Positions 44,377 to 53,865 of a DNA stretch of 64,000 nucleotides are shown here, in pieces. A program made the position numbers and the translations under genes. Numbering within the stretch: position 1 is the stretch's first letter; each line of letters begins with the position of its first letter. Origin of the DNA: Microvirga calopogonii. Its GTDB lineage: Bacteria; Pseudomonadota; Alphaproteobacteria; Rhizobiales; Beijerinckiaceae. The stretch is taken from positions 310,655-374,654 of the forward strand of contig NZ_QDGA01000001.1 of NCBI RefSeq assembly GCF_003347665.1. Direction: 5' to 3'. A model generated the notes under the pieces. That model made no database searches and was not told where the DNA came from. It saw only the letters and a program-made list of their open reading frames with translations.

Positions 44377-45279
44377 ATGAATGTGTTTCGTCGCGGCTTC
44401 CTGCCCAATGTGGGCAACCTTCTGGCCTTCGAGGCCACCGCCCGTCATGGCAGCGTATCGAGAGCCGCCGAGGAGCTGAACCTGACGCAGAGCGCCGTCT
44501 CGCGCCAGATCCAGCAGCTGGAGGAATCCCTCGGCGTCTCCCTGTTCAGCCGCTCCCGGCAACGGGTCGTGCTCACCGATGTGGGGCGCATGTATGCGTC
44601 CCAGGTCCGCACCACCCTGTCCGAGCTCTCGGACGCGACCCATCAGGCCATTGCGCTCTCGGGCACGAGCGGGGTCCTGAACCTCGCCACCCTGCCGACT
44701 TTCGGCACCCGCTGGCTCATTCCGCGCATTCCGGACTTCTTCGCCCGGCACCCCGGGGCGACGGTGAATTTCGGCGTACGCCTCGTGCCCTTCGATTTCG
44801 CAGCCGATCCCTTCGATGCGGCCATCCATTTCGGTGAGCCGCATTGGCCGGGCGCAGTCTGCGAATTGCTGCGGAACGAAGAGGTCGTGCCGGTCTGCAG
44901 CCCTGCCTATCGGGAGCGGGAGAACCTGCGCGCCCCGCAGGATCTCACCCGTGCCACCCTGCTCCAGCAGAGCACCCGCCCGACGGCCTGGGCGGAGTGG
45001 TTCGCCAGCGTCGGCGTGAGCGTCGGCAATCCGCTGCGCGGCCCGCGCTTCGAGCAATTCGCCATGGTGGCCCAGGCGGCCGCCGCCGGGCTTGGCGCCG
45101 CCCTCATCCCGCACTTCCTTATCGCCGACGAGCTGGCTTCCGGTCGTCTCGAGATCCTGTTCCCGCACAGCCTCGTCAGCGGCGGCGCCTATTACCTCGT
45201 CTATCCGGAGCACAAGGCGGAGACGCCGCTCCTGCGCTCGTTCCGTGACTGGATCCTGAGCGAGATTCGTCAGGGATAG
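44377..45279 (+). CDS. LysR-family regulator, probably of the glutaryl-CoA operon
   Basis: A 300-residue regulator of the GcvA/GcdR type. The N-terminal helix-turn-helix is in [20 protein letters not shown] (about residues 25-44), followed by an effector domain ([20 protein letters not shown]). It is divergent from gcdH with a 134-bp shared region, as in the GcdR-GcdH pairs of pseudomonads. Several ATGs are clustered; ATG 44377 gives the usual N-terminal length. Its stop overlaps the stop of the convergent transporter gene by 10 bp. Confidence 0.87.
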   Translation: MNVFRRGFLPNVGNLLAFEATARHGSVSRAAEELNLTQSAVSRQIQQLEESLGVSLFSRSRQRVVLTDVGRMYASQVRTTLSELSDATHQAIALSGTSGVLNLATLPTFGTRWLIPRIPDFFARHPGATVNFGVRLVPFDFAADPFDAAIHFGEPHWPGAVCELLRNEEVVPVCSPAYRERENLRAPQDLTRATLLQQSTRPTAWAEWFASVGVSVGNPLRGPRFEQFAMVAQAAAAGLGAALIPHFLIADELASGRLEILFPHSLVSGGAYYLVYPEHKAETPLLRSFRDWILSEIRQG

Positions 45280-46457
45280 ACGCGCTTCGGCTTCATGATG
45301 CGACGGCTCAAGGTAAACGCGACGATCCCACAGACCACGATGGCGCTGACCATCGAGATCGGGGTGCCGTTGTAGAAGGCACTGACGAGCACGATCACCA
45401 CCGCCCCCGTGCTGAGCTGCAGGGTGCCCATGAGCGCCGAAGCGGTCCCGGCCACCGGGCCATGCTCCTCGAGTGCCAGCACGGCCGTCGAGGGTATGAC
45501 ATAGCCCAGGCAGCCGAAGGAGACGAAGAGCAGCCCCCAGAGAACATAGACGTTGTCGACGCCGAGGACGGTCAGCACGAACAGCAGAGTCACCAGCACG
45601 GCAAAGCAGGAGATCGCGGTTCTCACGACCCGCTCGGCATCGAAGCGGCGCATGAAGAAACTGTTGAACTGCGCGCTGCCGATGAACGCGATGGCATTGG
45701 ACGCGAAGACCATGCTGTAGGCGGACGGCGTGAGGCCGAAATGCTCGATGAAGATGACCGATGAGCCGGCGAGATAGGCAAAGAAGCTCGCCTGGCTGAA
45801 GCCGCCGATGAAGGCGAGACCCAGGAAGCGACGATCCTTCAGAAGACTTCTGTATGTCGAAAAGGCATGTCCGATGCCTTTGCGCTCCGCATTGGGCTTG
45901 TGGGTCTCCGGCAGGAGGAAGAGAACGACGGCAAGGCCGGCAAGACCGATCACGGCAATGGCCCAGAAGATCGCGCGCCAGCTGAAGAAGGCCGTCAGGG
46001 TGCTGCCGGCGAGCGGCGCCAGGATGGGAGAGACGCTGAAAACCAGCATGGTCGTGGCCATCAGCCGGGCCGCCTCATGGCCGGTATGCAGATCCCGGAT
46101 GATGGCCCGAGGGATGACCATGGCCGCGCAGGATCCGACACCCTGCAGGAAGCGGAAGGCGATGAGGGTTTCCACATTGGGCGCGAAGCTGCAGCCGATG
46201 CCTGCTAGAATGAAAAGGCCGAGGCCGAAATAGAGCGGCGGCTTGCGGCCGAACCGGTCCGACAGCGGCCCATAGACGATCTGGCAGACCGCCACCGCCA
46301 GGAAGAAGCTCATCAGGCTCATCTGCACGGCGCTGACATCCACCTGGAACTCGCGGGCGATGGCTGGGAACGACGGCAGGTACATGTCGATGGCGAAGGG
46401 CCCGACAGCCGAGAGCATGCCGAGAACGAGCGCGTTGCGCAAAAAGGCGGACTTCAT
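45270..46457 (-). CDS. MFS drug exporter of the Bcr/CflA family
   Basis: A 395-residue membrane protein with 12 predicted helices. Bcr/CflA signatures are DMYLPSFPAIAREF at the first periplasmic loop (about 21-34), the family segment GPLSDRFGRKPPLYFGL near residue 70, and FLQGVGSCAAMVIPRAIIRD near residue 115. Members export drugs or metabolites such as sulfonamides and cysteine by proton antiport. ATG 46457 starts directly before the first helix; an upstream in-frame ATG would add a Cys- and Arg-rich tail and is less likely. The substrate is unknown. Confidence 0.9.
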   Translation of the reverse strand: MKSAFLRNALVLGMLSAVGPFAIDMYLPSFPAIAREFQVDVSAVQMSLMSFFLAVAVCQIVYGPLSDRFGRKPPLYFGLGLFILAGIGCSFAPNVETLIAFRFLQGVGSCAAMVIPRAIIRDLHTGHEAARLMATTMLVFSVSPILAPLAGSTLTAFFSWRAIFWAIAVIGLAGLAVVLFLLPETHKPNAERKGIGHAFSTYRSLLKDRRFLGLAFIGGFSQASFFAYLAGSSVIFIEHFGLTPSAYSMVFASNAIAFIGSAQFNSFFMRRFDAERVVRTAISCFAVLVTLLFVLTVLGVDNVYVLWGLLFVSFGCLGYVIPSTAVLALEEHGPVAGTASALMGTLQLSTGAVVIVLVSAFYNGTPISMVSAIVVCGIVAFTLSRRIMKPKRVYP

Positions 46458-46566
46458 GGAAAACGGCTTTCGTAGCCCCGGCCGGCGCGCCGGGATTGAG
46501 AAAACGGCCTGTTCATCGGAGGAACAGGTCAAGCAATGTGGACTGAGAATGGCCCCGGCTCACTTA

Positions 46567-46610
46567 GCGCATCGTGCGGAAAAGTGGACCCGGTTTTCCG
46601 CACGATGCGC
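46567..46610. repeat. dispersed rhizobial intergenic palindrome, copy 3 (perfect)
   Basis: GCGCATCGTGCGGAAAA (46567-46583) and TTTTCCGCACGATGCGC (46594-46610) are perfect 17-bp inverse arms around GTGGACCCGG. It is the best-preserved copy of the family also seen at 18145-18195 and 27281-27330. Confidence 0.85.
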
Positions 46611-46692
46611 CAGCCGAAACGAGGAGCATCGTAGGATACGCGATGTTTTTAGGCCTTCCGGTGCCGAGGTTCAAGACGGCGGCCGCCTGTCA

Positions 46693-46722
46693 TTGGATTA
46701 TAGTCCGCTCTGGCTATAATCC
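46693..46722 (+). promoter_or_regulatory. bcsN promoter with inverted repeat over the -10
   Basis: TTGGAT (46693-46698), 16 bases and TATAAT (46715-46720) form a sigma70 promoter. The exact inverted repeat GGATTATA (46695-46702) / TATAATCC (46715-46722) covers both elements, so a repressor could sit on it. Confidence 0.5.
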
Positions 46723-46732
46723 TTACGGTTCG

Positions 46733-46764
46733 TTAACCATGAATGGTCATAGCTGATTAACCAT
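46733..46764 (+). promoter_or_regulatory. two CtrA half-sites upstream of bcsN
   Basis: TTAACCAT occurs at 46733-46740 and again at 46757-46764, 24 bases apart. TTAACCAT is the known half-site of the alphaproteobacterial cell-cycle regulator CtrA. Both lie just downstream of the predicted promoter. The rest of the gap 46458-46868 holds only the dispersed palindrome and the promoter. Confidence 0.45.
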
Positions 46765-46868
46765 CCTGCCGGGTGGGCCGATCCGCGAAGACCCGTCCCT
46801 CCTTCACGGCAGCCAGTTCAGCCGCCTGGCCAGTCCCAGAGATTTCACAATTCTTCATGACCGCCTCG

Positions 46869-47819
46869 ATGCCTCCGAATCAGACGTGTCTCAGCATTCC
46901 GCATTGCGCATTGCGCACTGGTTCGATCCACGCGAGACCGGCCGGCGTGCGTAAGGCGCTGCACAGCCTTGCTGCCGGAGCCGTCCTGATGGCCTTGTCC
47001 GCCTGTGCGGGGCGCTCGGACCTGGGCTATGCGAGCCTCATGTCCGAAGTTCCGGCGACGCGGGCGATCGTCGTTCCTTCGCCCGGAGGCCCATCCGTGG
47101 TCGCCGTTCTGCAACAACAATACCAGGATGGCCTTTCGCAGGAGATCGCTCTCTCGACGGCCTCCCTGACCTCAGGACAGAACGCCTTTTACGTGAGCCT
47201 GCTCAACAACACCGCAGGCAACACGGAACTCCCGAACGCCCTGTCCTTGCCCTCCATGACTCCGGACCGCCTCCAGCGAGAGATGGAGGAACGGATGCCG
47301 GGCGTCGAGATGGAGACGTCTCTGGTCTATGTACAGAACCGGTTCGGGCCTTTCGGCTTTGCCACAGGGCGCTCCTCCGCGGGCGATCTGTGCCTGTACG
47401 CTTGGCAGCAGATCGAGCCGGGCGAACCCGCCGTCTTCGTTCCAGGCGGAGCGGTTTCCGTCCGTCTGCGCCTCTGCGATGCGGATGCCAATGTAGATCA
47501 ACTGCTGCGTGTCTTCTACGGCTATACGATAGCTGCCTATTACCGTCAGGAGTCTTGGAATCCATACGGGGATCCGCCCTCCCCGCCCAAACAGCTCGGG
47601 GAGAAGGACGCCCCGATTTATCCGCGCGGCCTCGGCGACAGCAGAGGAAGCGCAACGATCGTCCGCCGGCGCAACGTCACCGAGCGAGACCGGCAGGTCA
47701 CGAGTCCCGTGCAGGCTCCACGCCGCACCATCGACAAGGATATGATCGTCCCAGCCGTGCCGCTTGAAACCGCTCCGCCGAGCGGCTACCCGGTCGTGCC
47801 GCCGCCGCCCAGCCAATAA
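46869..47819 (+). CDS. bcsN: cellulose biosynthesis protein BcsN (lipoprotein)
   Basis: A protein of 316 residues from ATG 46869 with a lipoprotein signal ending in LMALSACAG; a GTG at 46947 would give a more usual, shorter signal and is an alternative start. The conserved part reads PSPGGPSVVAVLQQQYQDGL, then SQEIALSTASLTSGQNAFYV, which I recognise as the BcsN family of rhizobial cellulose operons. The C-terminal 60 residues are Pro- and Arg-rich and probably disordered. The molecular role of BcsN is not established; it is outer-envelope located by its signal. It precedes bcsA by 161 bp, with separate promoter elements for each. Confidence 0.82.
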   Translation: MPPNQTCLSIPHCALRTGSIHARPAGVRKALHSLAAGAVLMALSACAGRSDLGYASLMSEVPATRAIVVPSPGGPSVVAVLQQQYQDGLSQEIALSTASLTSGQNAFYVSLLNNTAGNTELPNALSLPSMTPDRLQREMEERMPGVEMETSLVYVQNRFGPFGFATGRSSAGDLCLYAWQQIEPGEPAVFVPGGAVSVRLRLCDADANVDQLLRVFYGYTIAAYYRQESWNPYGDPPSPPKQLGEKDAPIYPRGLGDSRGSATIVRRRNVTERDRQVTSPVQAPRRTIDKDMIVPAVPLETAPPSGYPVVPPPPSQ

Positions 47820-47832
47820 CCGCACGAGTCTC

Positions 47833-47867
47833 AACGTAATGCTATTTCATATAAATAACATTACGTT
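47833..47867. promoter_or_regulatory. 35-bp AT-rich palindrome upstream of the bcsA promoter
   Basis: AACGTAATG-c-TATTT, centre CATAT, AAATA-a-CATTACGTT: 14 of 15 arm positions are symmetric. It ends 7 bp before the predicted -35 of bcsA, the usual place for an activator. It begins 14 bp after the bcsN stop, so a termination role in the bcsN mRNA is also possible. Confidence 0.55.
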
Positions 47868-47874
47868 TACCGCT

Positions 47875-47903
47875 GTGACATTAGGCCTAAGCTACACTAT
47901 AGA
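47875..47903 (+). promoter_or_regulatory. sigma70-type promoter of bcsABZ
   Basis: GTGACA (47875-47880), 17 bases, TATAGA (47898-47903). The predicted start is near 47910, giving a leader of about 70 bases before bcsA. Confidence 0.5.
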
Positions 47904-47980
47904 TATATTAATAGACCCGACTTTAGTCTTGAACTAAGCGTGGAATTCCCGCGCCAACTTTCGAGCCGAGAACCCAGACG

Positions 47981-50176
47981 ATGCGAGCAGGTCTTATCGT
48001 GGCCTTTTGGGCTGTGGCGGCGGTATTGATCATCTCGATCGTTGCTCTTCCGATCAGCATCCAGGCACACCTCGTGGCAGGCCTCACGGTCGTAGCCTGC
48101 ATGATCATCCTGAAGTTCTTCCGCGCCCAGGGCATCTGGCGGCTGATCGCACTGGCTCTCGGCACCGCCATCGTCCTGCGCTATGTCTTCTGGCGCACCA
48201 CCAGCACGATCCCGCCGATCACCGAGGTCGCGAGTTTCATTCCGGGATTCCTGCTTTATCTGGCCGAGATGTACAGCGTCATGATGCTGTTCCTGAGCCT
48301 GTTCGTGGTGTCGAGCCCCCTGAAATCCCGCAAAGCGCCCCAGATCGACCCTCAGAACCTGCCGAGCGTCGACGTCTTCGTCCCAAGCTACAACGAGGGC
48401 GCCGACCTGCTGGCAACGACCCTGGCCGCAGCGAAGGCCATGACTTACCCCGCGGACAAGGTCACGGTCTGGCTTCTGGACGACGGCGGCACGGACGAAA
48501 AGTGCAATTCGAGCAACGCCAAGGCCGCCCAGGAGGCCCGCGAGCGCCGCGCAGAGCTGCAGGCACTCTGCGACGTCATGGAGGTGAAATACCTGACCCG
48601 GGCGCGCAATCTGCACGCCAAGGCGGGCAATCTCAACAACGGCCTCGAGAATTCGACCGGCGATCTTGTCGCCGTCTTCGATGCCGACCATGCTCCCGCG
48701 CGCAGCTTCCTCATGGAGACCGTCGGCTATTTCACCAAGGACAAGAACCTGTTTCTGGTTCAGACGCCCCACTTCTTCATCAATCCCGACCCGCTGGAGC
48801 GCAATCTCGGCACGTTTCAGACCATGCCGTCGGAGAACGAGATGTTCTACGGCGTCATTCAGCGCGGCCTCGACAAGTGGGACGCGGCGTTCTTCTGCGG
48901 CTCGGCCGCCGTGCTCCGGCGCGAGGCCCTTCAGGAAACCAACGGCTTCAGCGGCGTCAGCATCACCGAGGATTGCGAGACTGCGCTCGAGCTCCATTCG
49001 CGCGGCTGGACGAGCGTCTACGTGGACAAGCCCCTGATCGCCGGCCTGCAGCCGGACAGCTTCGCAAGCTTCATCGGCCAGCGTTCCCGCTGGGCGCAAG
49101 GGATGATGCAGATCCTGCGCTACAAGTTTCCGCCCCTGAAGCGCGGCCTGAAGATCTCGCAGCGCCTGTGCTACATGTCGAGCAGCATGTTCTGGCTGTT
49201 CCCGTTCTCGCGGTTCTGCTTCCTCATTTCGCCGCTCTGCTATCTCTTCTTCTCGCTCGAGATCTTCACCGCATCGGGCGGCGAGTTCCTCGCCTACACG
49301 TTCACCTACATGATGGTGAACTTCATGATGCAGAACTATCTCTACGGCCGCTACCGCTGGCCGTGGATCTCGGATCTCTACGAATACATCCAGACGATTT
49401 ACCTGCTGCCGGCCGTGCTTTCGGTGATCGCCAATCCCAGCAAGCCCACCTTCAAGGTCACGGCGAAGAACGAATCCATGGAGGAGAGCCGCGTCTCGGA
49501 GCTGGGAACGCCGTATTTCATCATTTTCGGCATCCTGATCCTCGGCGTCATTGCCACCGGAATCCGCGTCTGGGCGGAGCCCTACAAGGCGGATCTCACC
49601 CTCGTGACCGGCGCCTGGAACGTCCTCAACCTCATCATCGCAGGCTGCGCCCTGGGCGTGGTGTCCGAGCGGGCCACGAGGCGCCATAGCCATCGTGTCC
49701 GGGTCGAGCGCCCCTGCCGCTTCATCATGGGCGACGAGACCATCGACGCAGTCCTGAGGGACGTCTCGGTCGGAGGCGCAAGGGTTCACGTTCCACCGTC
49801 GGCCGAGCCGAAGCTGAAGAAGGGGACCTCCGGCACTCTCGAGTTCCAGCCCTTCTCCAGCCTTCCCGTCCAGCACCTGCCCATGGAGATCCGCAAGGTC
49901 GGCATGGACGAAAAGGGCCTGCTGCTCGGTTGCCGTTTCCTGATCGAGCAGCCGGGGCATCGCCGGATGATCGCCGATCTGGTCTTCGCGAATGCCGATC
50001 AGTGGAGCGAATTCCAGAAGAACCGACACCACGATATCGGTGTTCTCCGGGGAACGCTCTGGTTCTTCATGGTCGCGTTCTACCAGACGGGACGAGGCCT
50101 CTCCTACTTCTTCGGTCTGCAGAAGATCGGCGCCTCGAAGCCTTCGGCGCCGTCCGTCGCTTCGGCTGCCAAATAG
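47981..50176 (+). CDS. bcsA: cellulose synthase catalytic subunit (UDP-forming) with PilZ domain
   Basis: A 731-residue inner-membrane glycosyltransferase family 2 enzyme that polymerises glucose from UDP-glucose and exports the chain. Motifs: substrate Asp in DDGG (167-170), FDADH (D-x-D, 234-236), the catalytic TED (329-331) and QRSRW (377-381). About eight membrane helices flank the domain. A PilZ domain near residues 565-660 has RRHSHR and DVSVGGARV, the c-di-GMP-binding pair, so the enzyme should be switched on by c-di-GMP. It is followed by bcsB after 9 bp. Confidence 0.96.
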   Translation: MRAGLIVAFWAVAAVLIISIVALPISIQAHLVAGLTVVACMIILKFFRAQGIWRLIALALGTAIVLRYVFWRTTSTIPPITEVASFIPGFLLYLAEMYSVMMLFLSLFVVSSPLKSRKAPQIDPQNLPSVDVFVPSYNEGADLLATTLAAAKAMTYPADKVTVWLLDDGGTDEKCNSSNAKAAQEARERRAELQALCDVMEVKYLTRARNLHAKAGNLNNGLENSTGDLVAVFDADHAPARSFLMETVGYFTKDKNLFLVQTPHFFINPDPLERNLGTFQTMPSENEMFYGVIQRGLDKWDAAFFCGSAAVLRREALQETNGFSGVSITEDCETALELHSRGWTSVYVDKPLIAGLQPDSFASFIGQRSRWAQGMMQILRYKFPPLKRGLKISQRLCYMSSSMFWLFPFSRFCFLISPLCYLFFSLEIFTASGGEFLAYTFTYMMVNFMMQNYLYGRYRWPWISDLYEYIQTIYLLPAVLSVIANPSKPTFKVTAKNESMEESRVSELGTPYFIIFGILILGVIATGIRVWAEPYKADLTLVTGAWNVLNLIIAGCALGVVSERATRRHSHRVRVERPCRFIMGDETIDAVLRDVSVGGARVHVPPSAEPKLKKGTSGTLEFQPFSSLPVQHLPMEIRKVGMDEKGLLLGCRFLIEQPGHRRMIADLVFANADQWSEFQKNRHHDIGVLRGTLWFFMVAFYQTGRGLSYFFGLQKIGASKPSAPSVASAAK

Positions 50177-50185
50177 AGGTCTATC

Positions 50186-52756
50186 GTGCGTCGGGTCCTG
50201 ATCTTCTCTCTGCTGGCCATTCAGGCGCTTGGCGCGCAGAGCGCTGTTGCGCAGACGCCATTCAGCATGTCGCCCGGCGCACCAAGCACGCCTCCGGCAG
50301 CCCGGCCCGCACCACAACAGGAACCGACGCAGCAGGCCCCCTCCACCGCTCCCTTCGAGATGCGTCAGCAAGGTGCGCCCCCCTCGGACCCGGCCACGGC
50401 ACAGTCGGCCCCTCCGGGTCAATCCGCACCTCCTCTCGGTGGGACGTCACCGTTCACCATTGCGCCTCAACGCCCGGCTCCGGCAGCGCCTCCGGCTCAG
50501 GCCGCCTCCCCCGCCCCTGCCAGATCGCCCGCCACGGGGGCCCGTAACGCGACGCGGATCGAGCGCCCCATTCTTCCCTTCGAGACGATCCGCCTGGAGG
50601 GCGAGACCGATGCACGGTCGTGGACCGTCCACCTCACCCAGGATGAGGCCTCCAGCGGCGCCAGCATCGCGCTCGGATACAAGAATGCCGTCGTGGTCAT
50701 GCCCGAAGGCTCGCGCCTGCGGATTGCGATCAATGGCGAATCCGTCGTCGATGCGCCGATCTCGTCGCCCGACGACATCAAGCGCCTGACGGCTTCCATC
50801 CGTCCCGGCCTCCTGCGGGCGGGACAGAACATCGTCCGCATGGAAGCCTTCCAGCGCCACCGGACAGACTGCACGATCGATGCCACCTACGAGCTTTGGA
50901 CCGATGTGGACTCGGCCTCCACGAAGCTCGTCTTCGCCGAAGGCGCCACCAAGACGCTGCGCGGCCTGGACGATCTGCCTGCCGTCGGCGTTGACAATGC
51001 GGGAGTGACGACGATCCGCGTGGTCGCCCCCAAGATCTACCGCCCCGAAATCCGTGACCGACTGCTGCGTCTCGTGCAGCTCGTCGCCCTGCGCGGACGC
51101 TATGCCCATCCGGTGATCCAGGTGGTGGAGTCGGATCCGGGCCCCTCCCCGATCGGCACGATCAAGGTGGCCTTGGGCCTTTCCAGCGAGTTGCGCGGCC
51201 TGGTCGCGGGCGTGCCGGATGCCGCCTCGATCCAGCCGCTGACGATGATGATGCAGGAGCCGGGCTCCCTGGGCTCGACCCTGGTGGTCTCCGGACCGAC
51301 CTGGCAGGATCTCGATACCGCCATCGGCATCGTCGGAACCCGCGGCCTGGGTGTCTCCCAGACCGAGCGCGGCATGATCGACACCGCCTCATGGCAGTGG
51401 CCGGAAGTGCCGACCGCCTTCGGCGCCCAGAACTTCCGCTTCGCCGATCTCGGCGTCCCGACGCAGGAATTCTCCGGCCGGCGGTTCAAGGTAGGGTTTT
51501 CCATCAACCTGCCACCAGATTTCTACGCCACCGAGTATGGCGAGACCGTCCTGCATCTCGATGCGGCCTATACATCCGCCGTTAAGCCGGGCAGTCACGT
51601 CAATGTGTTCGTCAACGGCATGATCAGCACGCAGATGACGATCACCTCGCAAGGGGACATCGTCCGTCGGCATAACATCCGCGTACCGCTCAAGAACTTC
51701 AAATCCGGGCTCAACCACGTCACCATCGAGGCTGCGCTGCTGACGGACGCCGATGAGCGCTGCACTCCAGGCGAGACCCTTTCCGAGACGAAACGCTTCG
51801 TCCTGTTCGATACCACCACGCTCGAATTTCCGACCTATGGGCGCATCGGGCGCCTGCCGGATCTCGCGGTCCTGAGTTCGGGCCGCTTTCCGGACGAGGA
51901 TCTTCCGACGACCGTGGTGCTGGCCCGGCCCGATCCGCTGAACTATTCCGCAGCCGGAACCCTGCTCGCCCGCATGGCGCGCAGCGCCGGCACGCCGGTG
52001 CGCGCGCAGTTTGCCAATGCAGCCTCGGCGGACGACGAATCGGTGCTCTTCATTGGCGCAGTCGATCAGATTCCCCCGGGCCTGCTCAATCGGGTGAAGG
52101 TGTCGGAGCATCTGCGCATGATCTGGCCGTCGACGCCGACCGCGGGCGACCGGCCTGGACAACAGGCCGCCAGCACGGATTTCAGCATCCCTGCGCCCCA
52201 GACTTCTCCGGACCGGATGACGGCCGCCTCGACCGACGAAGTCCGCAAGCGATGGTCGGAGACGTTCCAGAGACGCGGCGTTCTTCAACAGACGATCGGC
52301 ACGGTGCAGGACTGGATGGAAAGGACCTTCAGCCTTTCCCTCAATTCCCTGTCGCTGAATGAACGCATCGATGCGCCCTATGAGCCGCCGCAGAGGGCGT
52401 CCCTGCTCCTGGCGCAGAGCCGCACCGAATCGTCCGGTGTCTGGACTCTCGTGACGGCCCGCTCGGACAAGGCGCTGGCGGATGAAACGGCCCGGCTGGC
52501 GAATCCGATAATCTGGTCCCAGATCGCGGGCCGCGCCGTCGCGCTCGATCCCAGGGAGATGAAGCTGCAGGTCGAGCCCATCAAGGAATACCGCTTCGTG
52601 CAGACGCAGCCCCCGTCCCTGTCGAACCTGCGCCTGGTTGCGGCGAACTGGATGTCGGCCAACATCCTTCCCTATGCTCTTCTCATGCTGGCGTGCTGTA
52701 CCTTCCTGGGCGTCGCGACCTCGCTGCTCCTGAACCGCCTGGGACGCCGCTCATGA
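50186..52756 (+). CDS. bcsB: cellulose synthase regulatory/periplasmic subunit BcsB
   Basis: An 856-residue periplasmic protein anchored by a single C-terminal helix (ILPYALLMLACCTFLGVATS), which packs against BcsA. An N-terminal signal (residues 1-25) and a Pro/Ala/Gln-rich linker (about 26-115) precede two carbohydrate-binding-like and flavodoxin-like repeats. The start is a GTG with AGAGGT five bases upstream. BcsB guides the growing glucan through the periplasm and is required for activity. Its stop overlaps the bcsZ start (ATGA). Confidence 0.94.
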   Translation: MRRVLIFSLLAIQALGAQSAVAQTPFSMSPGAPSTPPAARPAPQQEPTQQAPSTAPFEMRQQGAPPSDPATAQSAPPGQSAPPLGGTSPFTIAPQRPAPAAPPAQAASPAPARSPATGARNATRIERPILPFETIRLEGETDARSWTVHLTQDEASSGASIALGYKNAVVVMPEGSRLRIAINGESVVDAPISSPDDIKRLTASIRPGLLRAGQNIVRMEAFQRHRTDCTIDATYELWTDVDSASTKLVFAEGATKTLRGLDDLPAVGVDNAGVTTIRVVAPKIYRPEIRDRLLRLVQLVALRGRYAHPVIQVVESDPGPSPIGTIKVALGLSSELRGLVAGVPDAASIQPLTMMMQEPGSLGSTLVVSGPTWQDLDTAIGIVGTRGLGVSQTERGMIDTASWQWPEVPTAFGAQNFRFADLGVPTQEFSGRRFKVGFSINLPPDFYATEYGETVLHLDAAYTSAVKPGSHVNVFVNGMISTQMTITSQGDIVRRHNIRVPLKNFKSGLNHVTIEAALLTDADERCTPGETLSETKRFVLFDTTTLEFPTYGRIGRLPDLAVLSSGRFPDEDLPTTVVLARPDPLNYSAAGTLLARMARSAGTPVRAQFANAASADDESVLFIGAVDQIPPGLLNRVKVSEHLRMIWPSTPTAGDRPGQQAASTDFSIPAPQTSPDRMTAASTDEVRKRWSETFQRRGVLQQTIGTVQDWMERTFSLSLNSLSLNERIDAPYEPPQRASLLLAQSRTESSGVWTLVTARSDKALADETARLANPIIWSQIAGRAVALDPREMKLQVEPIKEYRFVQTQPPSLSNLRLVAANWMSANILPYALLMLACCTFLGVATSLLLNRLGRRS

Positions 52757-53865
52757 CGATCCGGATGCTTCGGCCTCTCCCGCTTCTACCCGGGCTCCTT
52801 GCCGCCTTCTTCCTTCTCACGGCGCCAATGGCATCCTCCCAAACTCTCTCTGTTCAGCCCTTGAACATGATTGGCAGCATCTCCCAGGCAGACTGGGAGG
52901 CCTACCGCTCGCGGTTCGTGGAGGACAACGGACGCGTGGTCGATACCGCCAACGGCAATATCAGCCACAGCGAGGGTCAGGGATACGGACTGCTGCTCGC
53001 CCTGGCCGCCGCCGACAGGAGCTCCTTCGAGAAGATCTGGAATTTCACCTTCACGGAGCTCCTCATTCGGGATGATGGTCTGGCCGCCTGGAAGTGGGAT
53101 CCGGCCTCGAAACCGCGGGTGACGGACCGCAACAATGCCACCGACGGCGACCTGCTCATCGCCTATGCCCTGGCCAAGGCCGGAGCGGCCTGGCAGGAGT
53201 CCCGCTACACGAATGCCGCGCAGAAGCTCGCGAAGGCCATCGGCAGGACCACGTTCAGCCGCAATGGACAATCCCTGACTCTCCTGCCGGGTGCCCATGG
53301 CTTCGGGGCGTCCGACCGTCCCGACGGCCCGGTGGTCAATCTCTCCTATTGGGTCTTCGAGGCTTTTCCGGTGATGGCGGCCCTGGCGCCCGAGTATGAA
53401 TGGAACCGCGTCTGGCGAGACGGCGTGATGCTGCTGCAGCAGGCGACCTCGGGCCGCGTCAGGCTCCCGGCCGATTGGATCTCGCTTCACAACGGACTGC
53501 AGCCGCAACCGGCGGATGGCTTTCCTCCCGAGTTTGGTTACAACTCGTTAAGGATACCGCTTTACCTGTTGAGAGCAGGAATGACTGATATGGAGTGGCT
53601 CAGGGCTCTCAGACAGCGCTGGTCTGCGGAGAACAAAGGAGTTGCCGTGGTCAATGTGGTGACCGGACACGTCCGGGAGCGGCTGACCGACCAGGGCTAC
53701 GCCATCCTGCCCGCTGCTTTGGCCTGTGCTCTCGATGGAACGCCTATTCCCGAGACGTTGAAGACCTTCGAGCCGACCCTCTACTATCCGTCGACCCTGT
53801 ACCTTTTGGCGAAATCCGTGCTTGGTGAAAAATATCCGCAATGCGTCTCGTCGGCAGTGCCATAA
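52753..53865 (+). CDS. bcsZ: periplasmic endo-beta-1,4-glucanase BcsZ (glycoside hydrolase family 8)
   Basis: A 370-residue GH8 cellulase with a signal peptide cleaved near MASSQ. The catalytic acid Glu lies in SHSEGQGYGLLLAL (about residues 75-88), and the second conserved acidic segment is NNATDGDLLIAYAL near 130. BcsZ trims cellulose chains during export and is needed for normal polymer output in several species. ATG 52753 overlaps the bcsB stop by four bases, which decides the start. The 3' end overlaps the next gene by 25 bp. Confidence 0.94.
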   Translation: MTIRMLRPLPLLPGLLAAFFLLTAPMASSQTLSVQPLNMIGSISQADWEAYRSRFVEDNGRVVDTANGNISHSEGQGYGLLLALAAADRSSFEKIWNFTFTELLIRDDGLAAWKWDPASKPRVTDRNNATDGDLLIAYALAKAGAAWQESRYTNAAQKLAKAIGRTTFSRNGQSLTLLPGAHGFGASDRPDGPVVNLSYWVFEAFPVMAALAPEYEWNRVWRDGVMLLQQATSGRVRLPADWISLHNGLQPQPADGFPPEFGYNSLRIPLYLLRAGMTDMEWLRALRQRWSAENKGVAVVNVVTGHVRERLTDQGYAILPAALACALDGTPIPETLKTFEPTLYYPSTLYLLAKSVLGEKYPQCVSSAVP

